In this document: one piece after another, positions 16,751 through 26,432 of the stretch
How positions within the stretch are numbered: position 1 is the first letter of the stretch
Layout: every line of letters starts with the position of its first letter
DNA from: Casp-actino8 sp001510455
GTDB taxonomy: Bacteria > Actinomycetota > Acidimicrobiia > Acidimicrobiales > Ilumatobacteraceae
DNA length: 64,000 bases
Direction: 5' to 3'
NCBI GenBank assembly: GCA_027592035.1
Contig: JAQCIK010000004.1
Location: 1 to 64,000 of the forward strand
The notes under the pieces: model-generated
Database searches by the model: none
What the model was told of the DNA's origin: nothing
What the model saw: only the letters and a program-made list of their open reading frames with translations
Made by a program: the position numbers and the translations under genes

Positions 16751-17842
16751 TCAGCATGACAGGGCGGCTGCCACGTCTAGATGTACCACCTGACCATCGG
16801 CCACGTTCACAGCGGCCGCCAGCTCGGGGTATCGGGTGATCGCGGTGTCGAAACCGTCCGCCAACGCTATCACGTAGGGGAGTGTGGCCGCGGTCAGGGC
16901 GGCGGTCGACGAGCGCGGAACGGCAGCGGGCATGTTGGGTGTTGCCGACACTCGAACGTGGCCCATCGAGCGCAGGGGTTCGGCGTGGCTGGTGGCCTCG
17001 ACTCCCTCGACGCAGCCGCCTTGGTCGATGGCGATGTCGACCACCACCGATCCCTCGGGCATGAGGTCGAGAGTGCGGTGGGTGATCACGATTGGCGCTT
17101 GTTTCCCTGGCACCAGGACTGCGCCGATCATCACCTCGGCCGTGGGTGCCAGACCGTCGATGACTCCGGGTGCCGACTGCACGGCGCGCGCCAATGGGCC
17201 ACATGCGGCGGCGACGTCAGCGGCTCGGGCGAGATCGAGATCGACCACGATCACTTCGGCCCCCATGGCCGCGGCCACCAACGCGGCGTGACGTCCGGAC
17301 GTACCGGCGCCGACGACCACCACGGTGGTGGGTTCGACCCCGGGCAAACCACCCATCAGCATGCCGAGGCCTCCGTGGCGAGCTTCGAGGAACGACGCTG
17401 CGAACTGAGTGGCGAGTCGTCCGGCCACGATGCTCATCGGCACGAGCAAAGGGAAGTGTCGGTCGACTTCGACCGATTCGTACGCGATGGCACGGCAACC
17501 CGATGCACACAAGGCATCGGCCACATCGGGTGCGGCGGCGAGATGCAGATACGTGAAAAGGGTGTGATGAGGACGGAACAGTGAGAATTCGCTCGGTTGC
17601 GGTTCTTTCACATGCAGCAGGAGCGATGCGATGTCGAAGACCGACGCTGCATCGGGTGCGATCTCAGCGCCGGCGGCTCGATACTCGTCGTCGCGGAAAC
17701 CAGACCCGTCGCCAGCGGAGGTCTCGACGAGAACCTGTGAGCCACGTTCGACGAGCGCTTTCACTCCGGAGGGGGTGAGGGCCACACGCCGCTCGTGAGC
17801 CTTGACCTCGCGCAGGACTCCGACGATCAGTGAAGAAGGCAT
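16751..17842 (-). CDS. ald: Alanine dehydrogenase
   Basis: NAD-dependent L-alanine dehydrogenase, 363 residues from ATG 17842, where the conserved IVGVLREVKAHERRVALTP begins; a longer reading adds 19 unrelated residues. Substrate-site motifs are HVKEPQPSE and YLHLAAA. The Rossmann fold has VVVGAGTSGRHAA, and the C-terminal part has VDIAIDQGG and TPNMPAAVPRSST. It links alanine, pyruvate and ammonium. The start faces the SOS-controlled HNH gene, with 65 bp between them. Confidence 0.9.
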   Translation of the reverse strand: MPSSLIVGVLREVKAHERRVALTPSGVKALVERGSQVLVETSAGDGSGFRDDEYRAAGAEIAPDAASVFDIASLLLHVKEPQPSEFSLFRPHHTLFTYLHLAAAPDVADALCASGCRAIAYESVEVDRHFPLLVPMSIVAGRLATQFAASFLEARHGGLGMLMGGLPGVEPTTVVVVGAGTSGRHAALVAAAMGAEVIVVDLDLARAADVAAACGPLARAVQSAPGVIDGLAPTAEVMIGAVLVPGKQAPIVITHRTLDLMPEGSVVVDIAIDQGGCVEGVEATSHAEPLRSMGHVRVSATPNMPAAVPRSSTAALTAATLPYVIALADGFDTAITRYPELAAAVNVADGQVVHLDVAAALSC

Positions 17843-17871
17843 ACCTCGAGTCAACCATGTCGAGAATCGGG

Positions 17872-17915
17872 TTGACGGGAGAGGAGTGTCACTGTACAAT
17901 CGAACATATGTTCGA
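17872..17915 (+). promoter_or_regulatory. Promoter and perfect SOS box of the HNH nuclease gene
   Basis: TTGACG (17872-17877), a 17-nt spacer and TACAAT (17895-17900). The palindrome TCGAACATATGTTCGA (17900-17915) is a 16 of 16 match to the actinobacterial SOS consensus. It overlaps the last base of the -10 and contains the ATG start codon at 17908, so the message would be leaderless. Confidence 0.9.
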
Positions 17916-19206
17916 TCAGGACGACGTCATCCCAGCGTGTCGGGGTGATGTTCTCACGTCTGTCGAGGGCGCGATCGGTGTCCTCGGATCATCGATCGAG
18001 GACGTCATCGCAGGTTCCGATGTCGGGTCCACCATTCAGCGAGTCGAACGCCTCCAGCGCCAACTCGAGGGAGTCATGGTGGCGGTGGTCGGTTGGGCCG
18101 ATCGTCACGGGGCGTATCTCGACGACGGTCATCTCACTGTCGCTCCTTGGTTGGCTGCACTGACGCGCTCCACTCGCTCGGAGTGTTCGGCACGGGTCGC
18201 CTCGGCTCGTCTCTGTGACCGCGAGCCTCTTTTCGAACGAGCCTTACTCGACGGTGACGCGCCGGTGGCATCGATACGCCGTCTGGCCCGAACCATCAAT
18301 CCACGTACCGAACACGCACTGTTCGCCGTTCGTGAGTCGCTACGGGACTCGATGTGTGCCTTGCCCGTCGACGACTTCGCAACGGTCGTTCGCCACTGGT
18401 CGTACCTCGCGGATGCCGACGGAGTCGAACGCCGACAGGACGAAGTGCACGACGCGCGACGAGTGCAGGTGTCCGAAGTCGGTGACACCGTGGTGCTCGA
18501 CGCAACCTTGGGCTTGGCGCAGGGTCAGGTCATCGCCTCGGTGCTCCGCGAGTTCGAGGATCGGGAATTCCGGCTCGACCTCGATGCCGTACGAGCCGAG
18601 GGAGGGTCGTTGCTGCCGAGCTCCGTGCCACGGACGGCGACCCAACGGCGGGCCGACGCTCTGTTGGCGGTGTTTCTCGCCGCATCGACGGCGGGACCCT
18701 CGGCTGCACGCCCACGCCCGCTCGTCAACATCTTGATCGACGAGCGCACGTTCGAGGAGGCGATGTCGGTCGCCCTGGGGGGTGAACGGTCAGGAGAGGT
18801 GTCACCCGAGCGGCTTGCGGAATTCCGTTGTGAAACCTTGGGAGGCGGAGCTCTCACTCCCGCCGATGCCGTCCGGGCGGCCCTCGTCGGTGACGTCCGC
18901 CGAGTCGTGCGAGCCGCTCGCAGTGAAGTGATCGACCTCGGACGACGGGTTCGACTGTTCGGCGGACCGAGTCGAGAAGCGGTCTGGATACAAGGGGCCC
19001 GATGCGCGTGGCCCGGATGTCCAACATTGAATTGCGAGGTCGATCACATCGAAGCCTGGCGACGGGGTGGCTCGACCGTACCCTCCAACGGTGTCGCTCT
19101 CTGCCGGTGGCACAACCGTTTCAAGGAGACCGGATTCTGTGTTGACACGTCGTCGGGTCGCGCCGCCTTTCGACAACCCGATGGTTCGGCGATGGTCCCG
19201 GTCTAG
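17908..19206 (+). CDS. DUF222 / HNH endonuclease-domain protein (13E12-type)
   Basis: A 432-residue protein with an N-terminal DUF222 region (VERLQRQLEGVMVAVVGWAD to about residue 320) and a C-terminal HNH nuclease domain: CAWPGCPTLNCEVDHIEAWRRGG followed by NGVALCRWHNRFK. The paired Cys and HH/N residues of the metal site are present. This is the architecture of mycobacterial REP13E12 proteins, several of which have SOS boxes. The ATG at 17908 is chosen because it lies inside a perfect SOS box 7 nt after a TACAAT -10. It may be a domesticated mobile-element gene; I saw no repeats or partner genes. Confidence 0.88.
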   Translation: MFDQDDVIPACRGDVLTSVEGAIGVLGSSIEDVIAGSDVGSTIQRVERLQRQLEGVMVAVVGWADRHGAYLDDGHLTVAPWLAALTRSTRSECSARVASARLCDREPLFERALLDGDAPVASIRRLARTINPRTEHALFAVRESLRDSMCALPVDDFATVVRHWSYLADADGVERRQDEVHDARRVQVSEVGDTVVLDATLGLAQGQVIASVLREFEDREFRLDLDAVRAEGGSLLPSSVPRTATQRRADALLAVFLAASTAGPSAARPRPLVNILIDERTFEEAMSVALGGERSGEVSPERLAEFRCETLGGGALTPADAVRAALVGDVRRVVRAARSEVIDLGRRVRLFGGPSREAVWIQGARCAWPGCPTLNCEVDHIEAWRRGGSTVPSNGVALCRWHNRFKETGFCVDTSSGRAAFRQPDGSAMVPV

Positions 19207-20168
19207 TCGGGATCGGTGAGTTTCATGGCGCCTTTGGCGTGGAGGCGGGCCAAGAAGTCGGGTTCGTAGGCCTCGGTCGGTTCGGCTCGCACCATCTGGT
19301 CGAGTAGGACGGCATCGTCGCCGACGAGCACTCGCCACGTCTCGGTGCGAACGGCGTCGAGAATGATGCCCGCCGCCACTTCGGCCGACATGGGCGCCTG
19401 ATCGCGGAAGGCTTCACCTTGGGCTTGGATGCCCACGCGGATGTCTTCGTCACTTGCGCCCGACAGATCGAGACCGCTCTTGGCCAAACGATCCCGAACC
19501 TTTTGCACCTGATCGCTCGTCATCTCTTTGGGATCCTGACCGAGCAATTTGCGCGAGTTGATGGCGATCGACGTCCCGATGTGGCCGGGCATGACCACCG
19601 AGGCGCGCAGATGCGGAGCATTGATACGGAAGTCGGTGATGAGAGCCTCGGTGAATCCCTTCACGGCGAACTTGGCTGCGCTGTACGCAGTGTGGGGAAC
19701 TCCGGGTCCGATAGTGGCCCAGAAGCCGTTCACGGAACTGGTGTTGACCACGTGACCGACATCAGCTGACATGAGGAGGGGCAAGAAAGCGAGTGTGTTG
19801 TAGTAGACCCCGTACCAACACACGGCGAAGGTCTTCTCCCATTCGGCGCGATCGACGTCGATCACACTGCCACCACCACCGATGCCGGCGTTGTTGAACA
19901 AGAGGTGCACGCTCGGTCGCCAGGCGGACACCGCATCTCGGAACGCCAACACCTGTGATTCGTCGGAGACGTCGGCCGTCCAGGTGAACACCTCACCGGA
20001 ATGACTACTGCACAGAGCACGGGTCTCGTCGAGGTTGTCGCTGATGACGTCGCAGGTCGCCACGTCACAACCGTCGGCCGTCAACTGTCGAACCAGCTCA
20101 CGACCCATACCGGTGCCCCCACCGGTGACCACGGCCACCCGCCCCTGGAACCCCTGCTCGAACCTCAT
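19203..20168 (-). CDS. Short-chain dehydrogenase/reductase
   Basis: SDR family oxidoreductase, 321 residues. The NAD(P)-binding motif VVTGGGTGMGREL is at the N-terminus, followed by LFNNAGIGG and the catalytic Ser and YxxxK (TSSVNGFW, YSAAKFAVKGF). The C-terminal extension of about 70 residues (MSAEVAAGIILDAVRTETWRVLVGDDA) resembles SDRs linked to lipid or steroid metabolism in actinobacteria. Substrate unknown. It converges on and overlaps the HNH gene by 4 bp. Confidence 0.85.
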   Translation of the reverse strand: MRFEQGFQGRVAVVTGGGTGMGRELVRQLTADGCDVATCDVISDNLDETRALCSSHSGEVFTWTADVSDESQVLAFRDAVSAWRPSVHLLFNNAGIGGGGSVIDVDRAEWEKTFAVCWYGVYYNTLAFLPLLMSADVGHVVNTSSVNGFWATIGPGVPHTAYSAAKFAVKGFTEALITDFRINAPHLRASVVMPGHIGTSIAINSRKLLGQDPKEMTSDQVQKVRDRLAKSGLDLSGASDEDIRVGIQAQGEAFRDQAPMSAEVAAGIILDAVRTETWRVLVGDDAVLLDQMVRAEPTEAYEPDFLARLHAKGAMKLTDPD

Positions 20169-20272
20169 CGAACCCCCTTGTCGAACCCTGCCGACTGTAC
20201 TTCGGCCCTGCTCTTCGGCATTCCTCGGGATTTCTTCTCAAGTCGGGCCGAGGCCGTCCGATACCTGACCTC

Positions 20273-22102
20273 GTGTTCGATCGATCCCGACGTCCGACGC
20301 GTGTGGCTCCACTCGTTCTCGTGATCGCCCTCGTGGCGTATGCGGCCGTGGTGGTCGCCATGGTGACGGGTTCGTCGGTCGCTCGTGCCGCCGCCATCGG
20401 AGACACGACCGACAACACGCCGTGGACGCTCCCGTCGATGCCACCGAAGTGCTCGACCGACCAGATCTCGTCGGGTGACGTCGCCACCTGCCTCATCAGC
20501 AGTTGGGGAAACATCGCCGAGAAGGGTTGGGGGACACCTCCCTTTCCGTTCGCGTCGGTCGGGGGAGAACTGTCTCCGGGATGGAAGTGGCTCGGTTGGT
20601 CGTACAACGGTTCGCCGGCTCTGGCCGAATGGGAAGGCAACATGTCGGCCAATCCGGAAAAGGTCGGCCGGCTGAACGCCAAGCAGATCAAGGCTCCGTA
20701 CGCGGCTCACGTTCTCTTCATGGGCTTTCTCACCGAGATTCAAGAGGCCGGTTATCGCATCGGTGACGCCATGGCCTACAACTTCCGTTGCACGTCGAAC
20801 TCCCGTAAGGACTGTTCGAATCTCGATGCGCGCTCGCTCTCGTATCACTCCTACGGATTGGCCGTCGACATCAACGTCGTCAGCAACCCCGAGATCCGCT
20901 ACTACCCGGATTCGACACAAGGCATTCTCACCGCGTGTGCGATGCCCATGAAGACCAACATCCCTCAGTGGGTCGTGCAGACGGCCCAGAAGTGGGGTTT
21001 GTTGTGGGGTGGGTACGGATGGAGCGGCGGGTGTGCGTCGCCGATGGCGTCGAAGTCGAACGTGATCCGTGACCCCATGCACTTCGAGTTCCGTGGATCC
21101 GTGGACGATGCCCTCGCCATCGCACGTTTCAACGGAGTCGACGTGCAGGATCCTCGGGTGGAAGTTCCGGCCGAGGATCCCACCTCACCGGATTCGCCGA
21201 TGAGTGGCAAGACGGTGAAACGAGTCCACGGAGCCGACCGTTTCGCTTCGGCTGCCGCCACGGCAGCGTTCTGGCCGACGACCGAGACCGTGTATCTGGC
21301 CACGGGAACCAACTTCCCCGATTCGTTGGCGGCTGGAGTGACTGCGGCACGCGTGGATGCCCCGGTTCTTCTCGTGAGGTCGGATTCGGTGCCGGCGTCG
21401 ACTCGTGACCAGTTGATCCGACTCGCACCGCGCACGGTGTACGTGGCCGGAGGGACGGCCGTGATCAGTGACGAGGTCGTGGCGACGGTGAAAAATCTCA
21501 CCGGCGCGAACGTCATCCGCCTGTTCGGTCCGACTCGTTACGAAACCGCCGAACTCCTCACGCGAATTGCGTGGCACGGATCGAAGTCTTCGGTGGCCTG
21601 GATGGCCAGTGGACGCGACTTCCAGGATCCCCTCATTGCGTCGGCGGCCGCTGCCGTGTACGACCAGCCCTTCGTGATGGTCGACGGTCGACGTGGTGTG
21701 AGTGAAGGCGCTCTGGACGTGTTGCGGACCCTCGGCGTGACTCAGGTGAACCTGGTCGCCGCACCCGGCGCCTTTTCGGACGAGGTTCTGGCCGAGCTTC
21801 GTTCAACCATGAACGTGGTCGTGTATGGAGCCGTCGATGCGTCGGAACGATCGGCATCGGTGTGGACGGCCCACGCTCAGAGCCAGCGGGTCATGTTGGC
21901 GACCAGTCTCAATTTCCCCGACGCCTTGACCGCGGTGCCCTACGCAACGCGTGCGAATGGAACGCCACTCATGCTCGTACCGGGCACCTGTGTTCCGATG
22001 TCGACGTTCCGGACCATCGATCGCCTCGACCCTTCTGATGTCACGTTGTTCGGTGGCCCAGCCGCACTGGCGAGTGCAGTCGAATCTCTCACGACCTGCT
22101 GA
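20273..22102 (+). CDS. Secreted VanY-like peptidase with three cell-wall-binding-2 repeats
   Basis: A 609-residue exported protein. An N-terminal hydrophobic signal (VLVIALVAYAAVVVAMV) is followed by a peptidase M15/VanY-like domain at about residues 60-290, with the zinc-site pattern SYHSYGLAVDINVV and DPMHFEF. Three cell-wall-binding repeats follow: VHGADRFASAAATA, FGPTRYETAELLTR and a diverged third starting near VYGAVDASERSA, each with ATG-type and FPD/L elements. It probably trims D-Ala peptides in peptidoglycan while held to the wall. CapA follows after 2 bp. Confidence 0.82.
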   Translation: MFDRSRRPTRVAPLVLVIALVAYAAVVVAMVTGSSVARAAAIGDTTDNTPWTLPSMPPKCSTDQISSGDVATCLISSWGNIAEKGWGTPPFPFASVGGELSPGWKWLGWSYNGSPALAEWEGNMSANPEKVGRLNAKQIKAPYAAHVLFMGFLTEIQEAGYRIGDAMAYNFRCTSNSRKDCSNLDARSLSYHSYGLAVDINVVSNPEIRYYPDSTQGILTACAMPMKTNIPQWVVQTAQKWGLLWGGYGWSGGCASPMASKSNVIRDPMHFEFRGSVDDALAIARFNGVDVQDPRVEVPAEDPTSPDSPMSGKTVKRVHGADRFASAAATAAFWPTTETVYLATGTNFPDSLAAGVTAARVDAPVLLVRSDSVPASTRDQLIRLAPRTVYVAGGTAVISDEVVATVKNLTGANVIRLFGPTRYETAELLTRIAWHGSKSSVAWMASGRDFQDPLIASAAAAVYDQPFVMVDGRRGVSEGALDVLRTLGVTQVNLVAAPGAFSDEVLAELRSTMNVVVYGAVDASERSASVWTAHAQSQRVMLATSLNFPDALTAVPYATRANGTPLMLVPGTCVPMSTFRTIDRLDPSDVTLFGGPAALASAVESLTTC

Positions 22103-22104
22103 CC

Positions 22105-23319
22105 ATGTGTCAGGCTGACGCCGTGGTGAGATCGCTACGAGCCGTCGTCGTTCTGACCCTCGGATCGACCGTCGTCGCCTGCTCGTCGTCGACGTCCTCG
22201 GAGACCACGACCACGTCGAGTCTTCCCGTTTTGGTGGAGTTGGCCCCGCCCGAACCACCGGAGCGGGTGGTTCTTGCGCCTGAGACATCCACGACGTCGA
22301 CCACGACCGAAGCCCCCCGCCCCGATGGAGTCGCGGTGCTGGCGTTCACCGGGGACACCCTCGTTCACAGTCCTCTCTGGAGCGCCGCTCGGCGCTACGG
22401 AGGCGGCAATGGCTACGACTTCGGTCCGATGTTCGACGAAGTCGCTCCGATCATCTCGGCGGCCGACTTGGCCGTGTGTCATCTGGAGACGCTCTTCGCG
22501 CCACCCGGAGTCGCCTATTCGACGATGCCTCGCTACCAGGTTCCCGAGGAGGTCGCGTCGGCTCTGGTCGCCGCCGGCTATGACCGGTGCTCGACGGCGA
22601 GCAACCACGTGATGGACGGAGGGACCGCGAGTATCGACCACACACTCGACGTGTTCGACGAATTGGGACTCGGTCAGCACGGGATCGCTCGCACTCCCGA
22701 GGAGATCGAACCGAGCACGTTCGTGGTCAACGGCATCGTGATGTCGCATCTCTCCTACACCGTCCACTTCAACGGTTTGTCACTTCCGGCCGATGAACCA
22801 TGGCGGTCGGCTCGTATCGACATCGACCGCATCGTCGAGGATGCGACGAGAGCCCGCTCACTCGGCGCCGAGTTCGTCATGGTGAGCATGCATTGGGGCA
22901 ACGAGGGTTCGAACCGGCCCAACCCCGATCAAAAGAAGTGGTCCGAACGGATGGCGGCGTCAGGAGTGATCGATCTCGTGATCGGATCACACCCGCATCT
23001 GCTGCAGAGCATCGACAAGTTCGGAGACCTCTGGGTAATCAACAGTCTCGGAAACTTCTTGTCGAACATGCCGACCGGAGATCGATGGGCCCCTGGCACT
23101 CAGGACGGTGCGATCGTCGAATTCACGGTCTCGCGAACCGACAAGGGGTTCGACGTGTCCGAGCCACGCGTTCATCCCACATGGGTCGACCGTGACGACG
23201 GTTTCGTCATTCGAGCCCTCGGCCCGCAACGTGACGAGCTGACGGGTGAGATGGCGGTCTCGTGGCGTCGCACATCGGCCGTTCTCGGCGAGTTCCTGGC
23301 GCCGGCCGGAGACGTCTAG
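22105..23319 (+). CDS. CapA-family metallophosphatase lipoprotein
   Basis: Lipoprotein of the CapA/PgsA family, 404 residues. The signal peptide ends in a lipobox (STVVAC), followed by a Ser/Thr-rich linker. The calcineurin-like fold has FTGDTLVHSPLW, TASNHVMDGG, MVSMHWGNEG and IGSHPHLLQ. CapA proteins take part in poly-gamma-glutamate or other surface polymer export; the polymer here is unknown. A second possible start is GTG 22123. It lies directly after the VanY-like gene, so both may act on the cell surface. Confidence 0.85.
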   Translation: MCQADAVVRSLRAVVVLTLGSTVVACSSSTSSETTTTSSLPVLVELAPPEPPERVVLAPETSTTSTTTEAPRPDGVAVLAFTGDTLVHSPLWSAARRYGGGNGYDFGPMFDEVAPIISAADLAVCHLETLFAPPGVAYSTMPRYQVPEEVASALVAAGYDRCSTASNHVMDGGTASIDHTLDVFDELGLGQHGIARTPEEIEPSTFVVNGIVMSHLSYTVHFNGLSLPADEPWRSARIDIDRIVEDATRARSLGAEFVMVSMHWGNEGSNRPNPDQKKWSERMAASGVIDLVIGSHPHLLQSIDKFGDLWVINSLGNFLSNMPTGDRWAPGTQDGAIVEFTVSRTDKGFDVSEPRVHPTWVDRDDGFVIRALGPQRDELTGEMAVSWRRTSAVLGEFLAPAGDV

Positions 23320-23332
23320 TTTCGAAGGCGTC

Positions 23333-23941
23333 ATGGCGACTCTTCGATTCAGCTACGGCACGATGGGCTCGGGAAAGAGCACACTGGCCTTGCAGATCCA
23401 CCACAATCTCGCCGTTCGTGGTCTGCGTGGATTGATCCTCACCAAACTCGATCGCGACGGTTCGCAGGTGACGAGCCGTCTCGGTGTGTCGGCGCCCGCC
23501 GTCGAGGTGTCACCCGATCTCGACGTGTTCGCACTCGTCGGAGCTCGGCAGCCCCTCGATTTCCTCGTCTGCGACGAGGTGCAGTTCTACTCGACCGACC
23601 AGTGCGACCAGTTGGCACGAGTGGTCGACGAGCTCGGCGTCGACGTCTACGCCTTCGGACTGATCACCGATTTTCGCGGTCTCTTGTTCGACGGGACACG
23701 TCGCATGCTCGAAGTCGCCGACGAGCGAGTCGAGATGCAAGTCGAAGCCCGTTGCTGGTGCGGTTCACGCGCCACACACAACGCTCGCGTGGTGAACGGT
23801 GTGGTCGTCTACGAGGGTGAGACCGTCGTCGTGGGTGACACGAGCGAGAACCGGGCTTCGCCGCTCTTCGGTGACGTCGTTCGATACGAGCTGCTCTGCC
23901 GTCGGCACTATCTCGCCGGCGACATGGGCCAGTCGGGGTGA
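23333..23941 (+). CDS. tdk: Thymidine kinase
   Basis: Type II thymidine kinase, 202 residues, salvaging thymidine with ATP. The P-loop is GTMGSGKST, the Mg/acceptor motif is VCDEVQFY, and a C-terminal lid with zinc-type residues CWCG...LCRRH is present. The ATG at 23333 is chosen: it starts the conserved ATLRFSYGTMGSGKS and a TAGTTT box lies 10 nt upstream. A longer reading would overlap capA by about 75 bp. Confidence 0.93.
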   Translation: MATLRFSYGTMGSGKSTLALQIHHNLAVRGLRGLILTKLDRDGSQVTSRLGVSAPAVEVSPDLDVFALVGARQPLDFLVCDEVQFYSTDQCDQLARVVDELGVDVYAFGLITDFRGLLFDGTRRMLEVADERVEMQVEARCWCGSRATHNARVVNGVVVYEGETVVVGDTSENRASPLFGDVVRYELLCRRHYLAGDMGQSG

Positions 23942-23945
23942 CGAT

Positions 23946-25202
23946 TCAGTTCCAGGCGCACGGCATGCGCTTGATGCCGTTGATGAAGGCACTCTGCAGA
24001 TAGGCCGGCTGGCCGGTGATGCGCAGATTCGGCATACGACGACGGATCTCGTCGAACATGACGGCGATTTCGCGTCGGGCCAGATTGGCTCCCAGACAGA
24101 AGTGCGGACCGCCGGCCCCGAAACCCACTTGAGCCGGCGTGATGGTACGAGTGACGTCGAACCGATACGGGTCGTCGAACACTCGCTCGTCGCGATTTCC
24201 GGACGCGTAGAACATGACCACCTTGTCGCCGGCGCTCAATTTCTGACCCGACAGTTCCGTGTCCTCGGTGACGGTACGTCGGAAATGGATCACGGGTGTG
24301 GCGTAGCGAACGATCTCTTCCACAGCCGTCTTGGTGTGTGTCTCGAAATCGTCGAACCAGATCTTGCGTTGGTCGGGATGGTCGGTGAGCAGCCTCATTC
24401 CGTGGCTGATGGCGTTACGGGTGGTCTCGTTTCCGGCCACGACGAGAAGAATGAAGAACGAGCCGAATTCCTGTGCGGTGAGTCGCTCACCGTCGACCAC
24501 GGCGTTCATCATCGCCGATGTGACGTCGTCCTGAGGTGAGTCGATACGCGATTGACCGAGATTCTGGGCGTAAGTGAACATGTCGAGCGCCACGCGCATG
24601 AGGTCTTCGTACGACCCGACGAATTCGGGGTCACCCACTCCGAGGATCACATTTGTCCAATGGAAGATCTGCTTGTGGTCCTCCTCGGGGATGCCCATCA
24701 TGTCGCAGATGATGGCGAGAGGGAGTGGAGCGGCCACTTCCTCGACGAAGTCGCATTCACCGTTGGGGAATCGTTCGAGCAGATCGGTCACCAGTTTCTC
24801 GGCACGATCCTTCACCTGTTCCTCGACTCGAGTGATCTCTTTCGGGGTGAAGCCTCGTGACACGATGTTGCGAAGGCGGAAGTGCTTCGGATCGTCCATG
24901 TTGATCATGGAGCCGAAGAACTCGTTCATTTCGACCGGAAGGTCGCCGATGTTGGAACCGTTTCCGCTGCAGAAGAGTTGCGGATTGCGACTGATGTGCC
25001 AGATGTCGTCATGACGCGTGATGGCGCGGTAGCCCGGGCCCGGAGGGAACGGAGCGTCCTCGATGACTCGTTCGGTGAAGAAGTGAAACGGCGACTCGTC
25101 ACGGAGGGTCTTGAAGGCTCCCTCACGGAACGAGCGGTCCTTCAACCAGAATTCGGGATCGGACAGATCGATGTCGGAGAGTGGCACGCGGGTCAATTCC
25201 AT
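23946..25202 (-). CDS. Cytochrome P450
   Basis: Soluble bacterial P450 monooxygenase, 418 residues. The I-helix oxygen-binding motif is VVAGNETTRNAI, the K-helix ExxR lies in TAVEEIVRYATPV, and the haem-Cys loop is FGAGGPHFCLGANLARRE. The ATG at 25202 is chosen because a longer reading would enter the RNase P RNA gene. The sequence resembles the CYP125/CYP142-type proteins of actinobacteria (FFGSMINMDDPKHFRLR), which attack sterol side chains, but the substrate is not established. No ferredoxin gene is adjacent. Confidence 0.9.
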   Translation of the reverse strand: MELTRVPLSDIDLSDPEFWLKDRSFREGAFKTLRDESPFHFFTERVIEDAPFPPGPGYRAITRHDDIWHISRNPQLFCSGNGSNIGDLPVEMNEFFGSMINMDDPKHFRLRNIVSRGFTPKEITRVEEQVKDRAEKLVTDLLERFPNGECDFVEEVAAPLPLAIICDMMGIPEEDHKQIFHWTNVILGVGDPEFVGSYEDLMRVALDMFTYAQNLGQSRIDSPQDDVTSAMMNAVVDGERLTAQEFGSFFILLVVAGNETTRNAISHGMRLLTDHPDQRKIWFDDFETHTKTAVEEIVRYATPVIHFRRTVTEDTELSGQKLSAGDKVVMFYASGNRDERVFDDPYRFDVTRTITPAQVGFGAGGPHFCLGANLARREIAVMFDEIRRRMPNLRITGQPAYLQSAFINGIKRMPCAWN

Positions 25203-25240
25203 CCGTCGAACCGTACTGGTTGGAACCGTGATGTGACGAG

Positions 25241-25606
<366 letters not shown>

Positions 25607-25626
25607 GAAGTGTACGTCGGGTCGAC

Positions 25627-26430
25627 TCAGTCCTCGTCGAGGTATTCGTACGCCATCGAGTTGAGGTAGGGCGTCTCGAGATTCACCGTCGTGCGGCCAC
25701 CGGCCTCGTCGACCGGTCCGAGAGTCACCGGCACCGGTGCTTGCGTGCCGAAGGCCGAGGGTACGGCGTAGAACCGGAGGGGTTCTCCGTCTTCACGGAA
25801 TTCGGCCGCGACCGACGAACCATGGGACGACACGAGTCGCGCCGGATTCAGCACACTGCCGAGAGTGGCGGCGTGTCGGGCCTCTTGTTCGCCGATTCCC
25901 ATGGCGGCCCGACGCAGATCCTTGTCGGTGAGCAGGGAGGTGTACATCTGGTACGTGGCTCCGGCCAGCGTCTCGAGAGCGTACGCGAGTGCGAGTACGT
26001 CGGCGGCCGGATCGGCGGCCTCGGCGATGAGGGAGAGAGCCGGCTCGACGTAGATCGATTGCAGACGCGGATTGGGATCGGTGAATGCCCGACCGCCGGC
26101 CGCTTCGGTGAGAGTAGCCGTGGCCGTCGCGTGATCTCGGTGGTCGGCGAGGAAACGGGCGGCGATCTTGGCGGCGTCACCGGTGAGGTATCCGGCACCG
26201 GCGGCCGCTTCGTACACGAAGATCGCGTTGTTCTCGAGCGAGGTCGCGGTGCGCAGCAACGTGATGTCGGTGATCGGAGCATCGGGAAGCTCGGTCGGGT
26301 CGGGAGTGAGGCCGATACGGGCGACTCCGGATGATTCGCCACCGCCGCAGGCGGCGAGTAGCGCGCCGAGAGAGATGCTCGCTCCACCGGCGAGAAGGAA
26401 ACGACGACGAGAGAGATTCTGCATGTCCAT
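25627..26430 (-). CDS. Tat-exported ferritin-like lipoprotein
   Basis: A 267-residue protein with a twin-arginine signal (NLSRRRFLLAGG) ending in a lipobox (LLAACGGG), so it is likely exported folded and lipid-anchored. The mature part is helical and ferritin-like (DUF4439 type), with helix motifs such as LENNAIFVYEAAAGAGYL, FLADHRDHATA, YALETLAGATYQMYTSLL and MGIGEQEARHAATLGS. The E/H residues would suit a di-iron site, though the function is unknown. It follows a second ferritin-like gene after 2 bp on the same strand. Confidence 0.75.
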   Translation of the reverse strand: MDMQNLSRRRFLLAGGASISLGALLAACGGGESSGVARIGLTPDPTELPDAPITDITLLRTATSLENNAIFVYEAAAGAGYLTGDAAKIAARFLADHRDHATATATLTEAAGGRAFTDPNPRLQSIYVEPALSLIAEAADPAADVLALAYALETLAGATYQMYTSLLTDKDLRRAAMGIGEQEARHAATLGSVLNPARLVSSHGSSVAAEFREDGEPLRFYAVPSAFGTQAPVPVTLGPVDEAGGRTTVNLETPYLNSMAYEYLDED

Positions 26431-26432
26431 GA

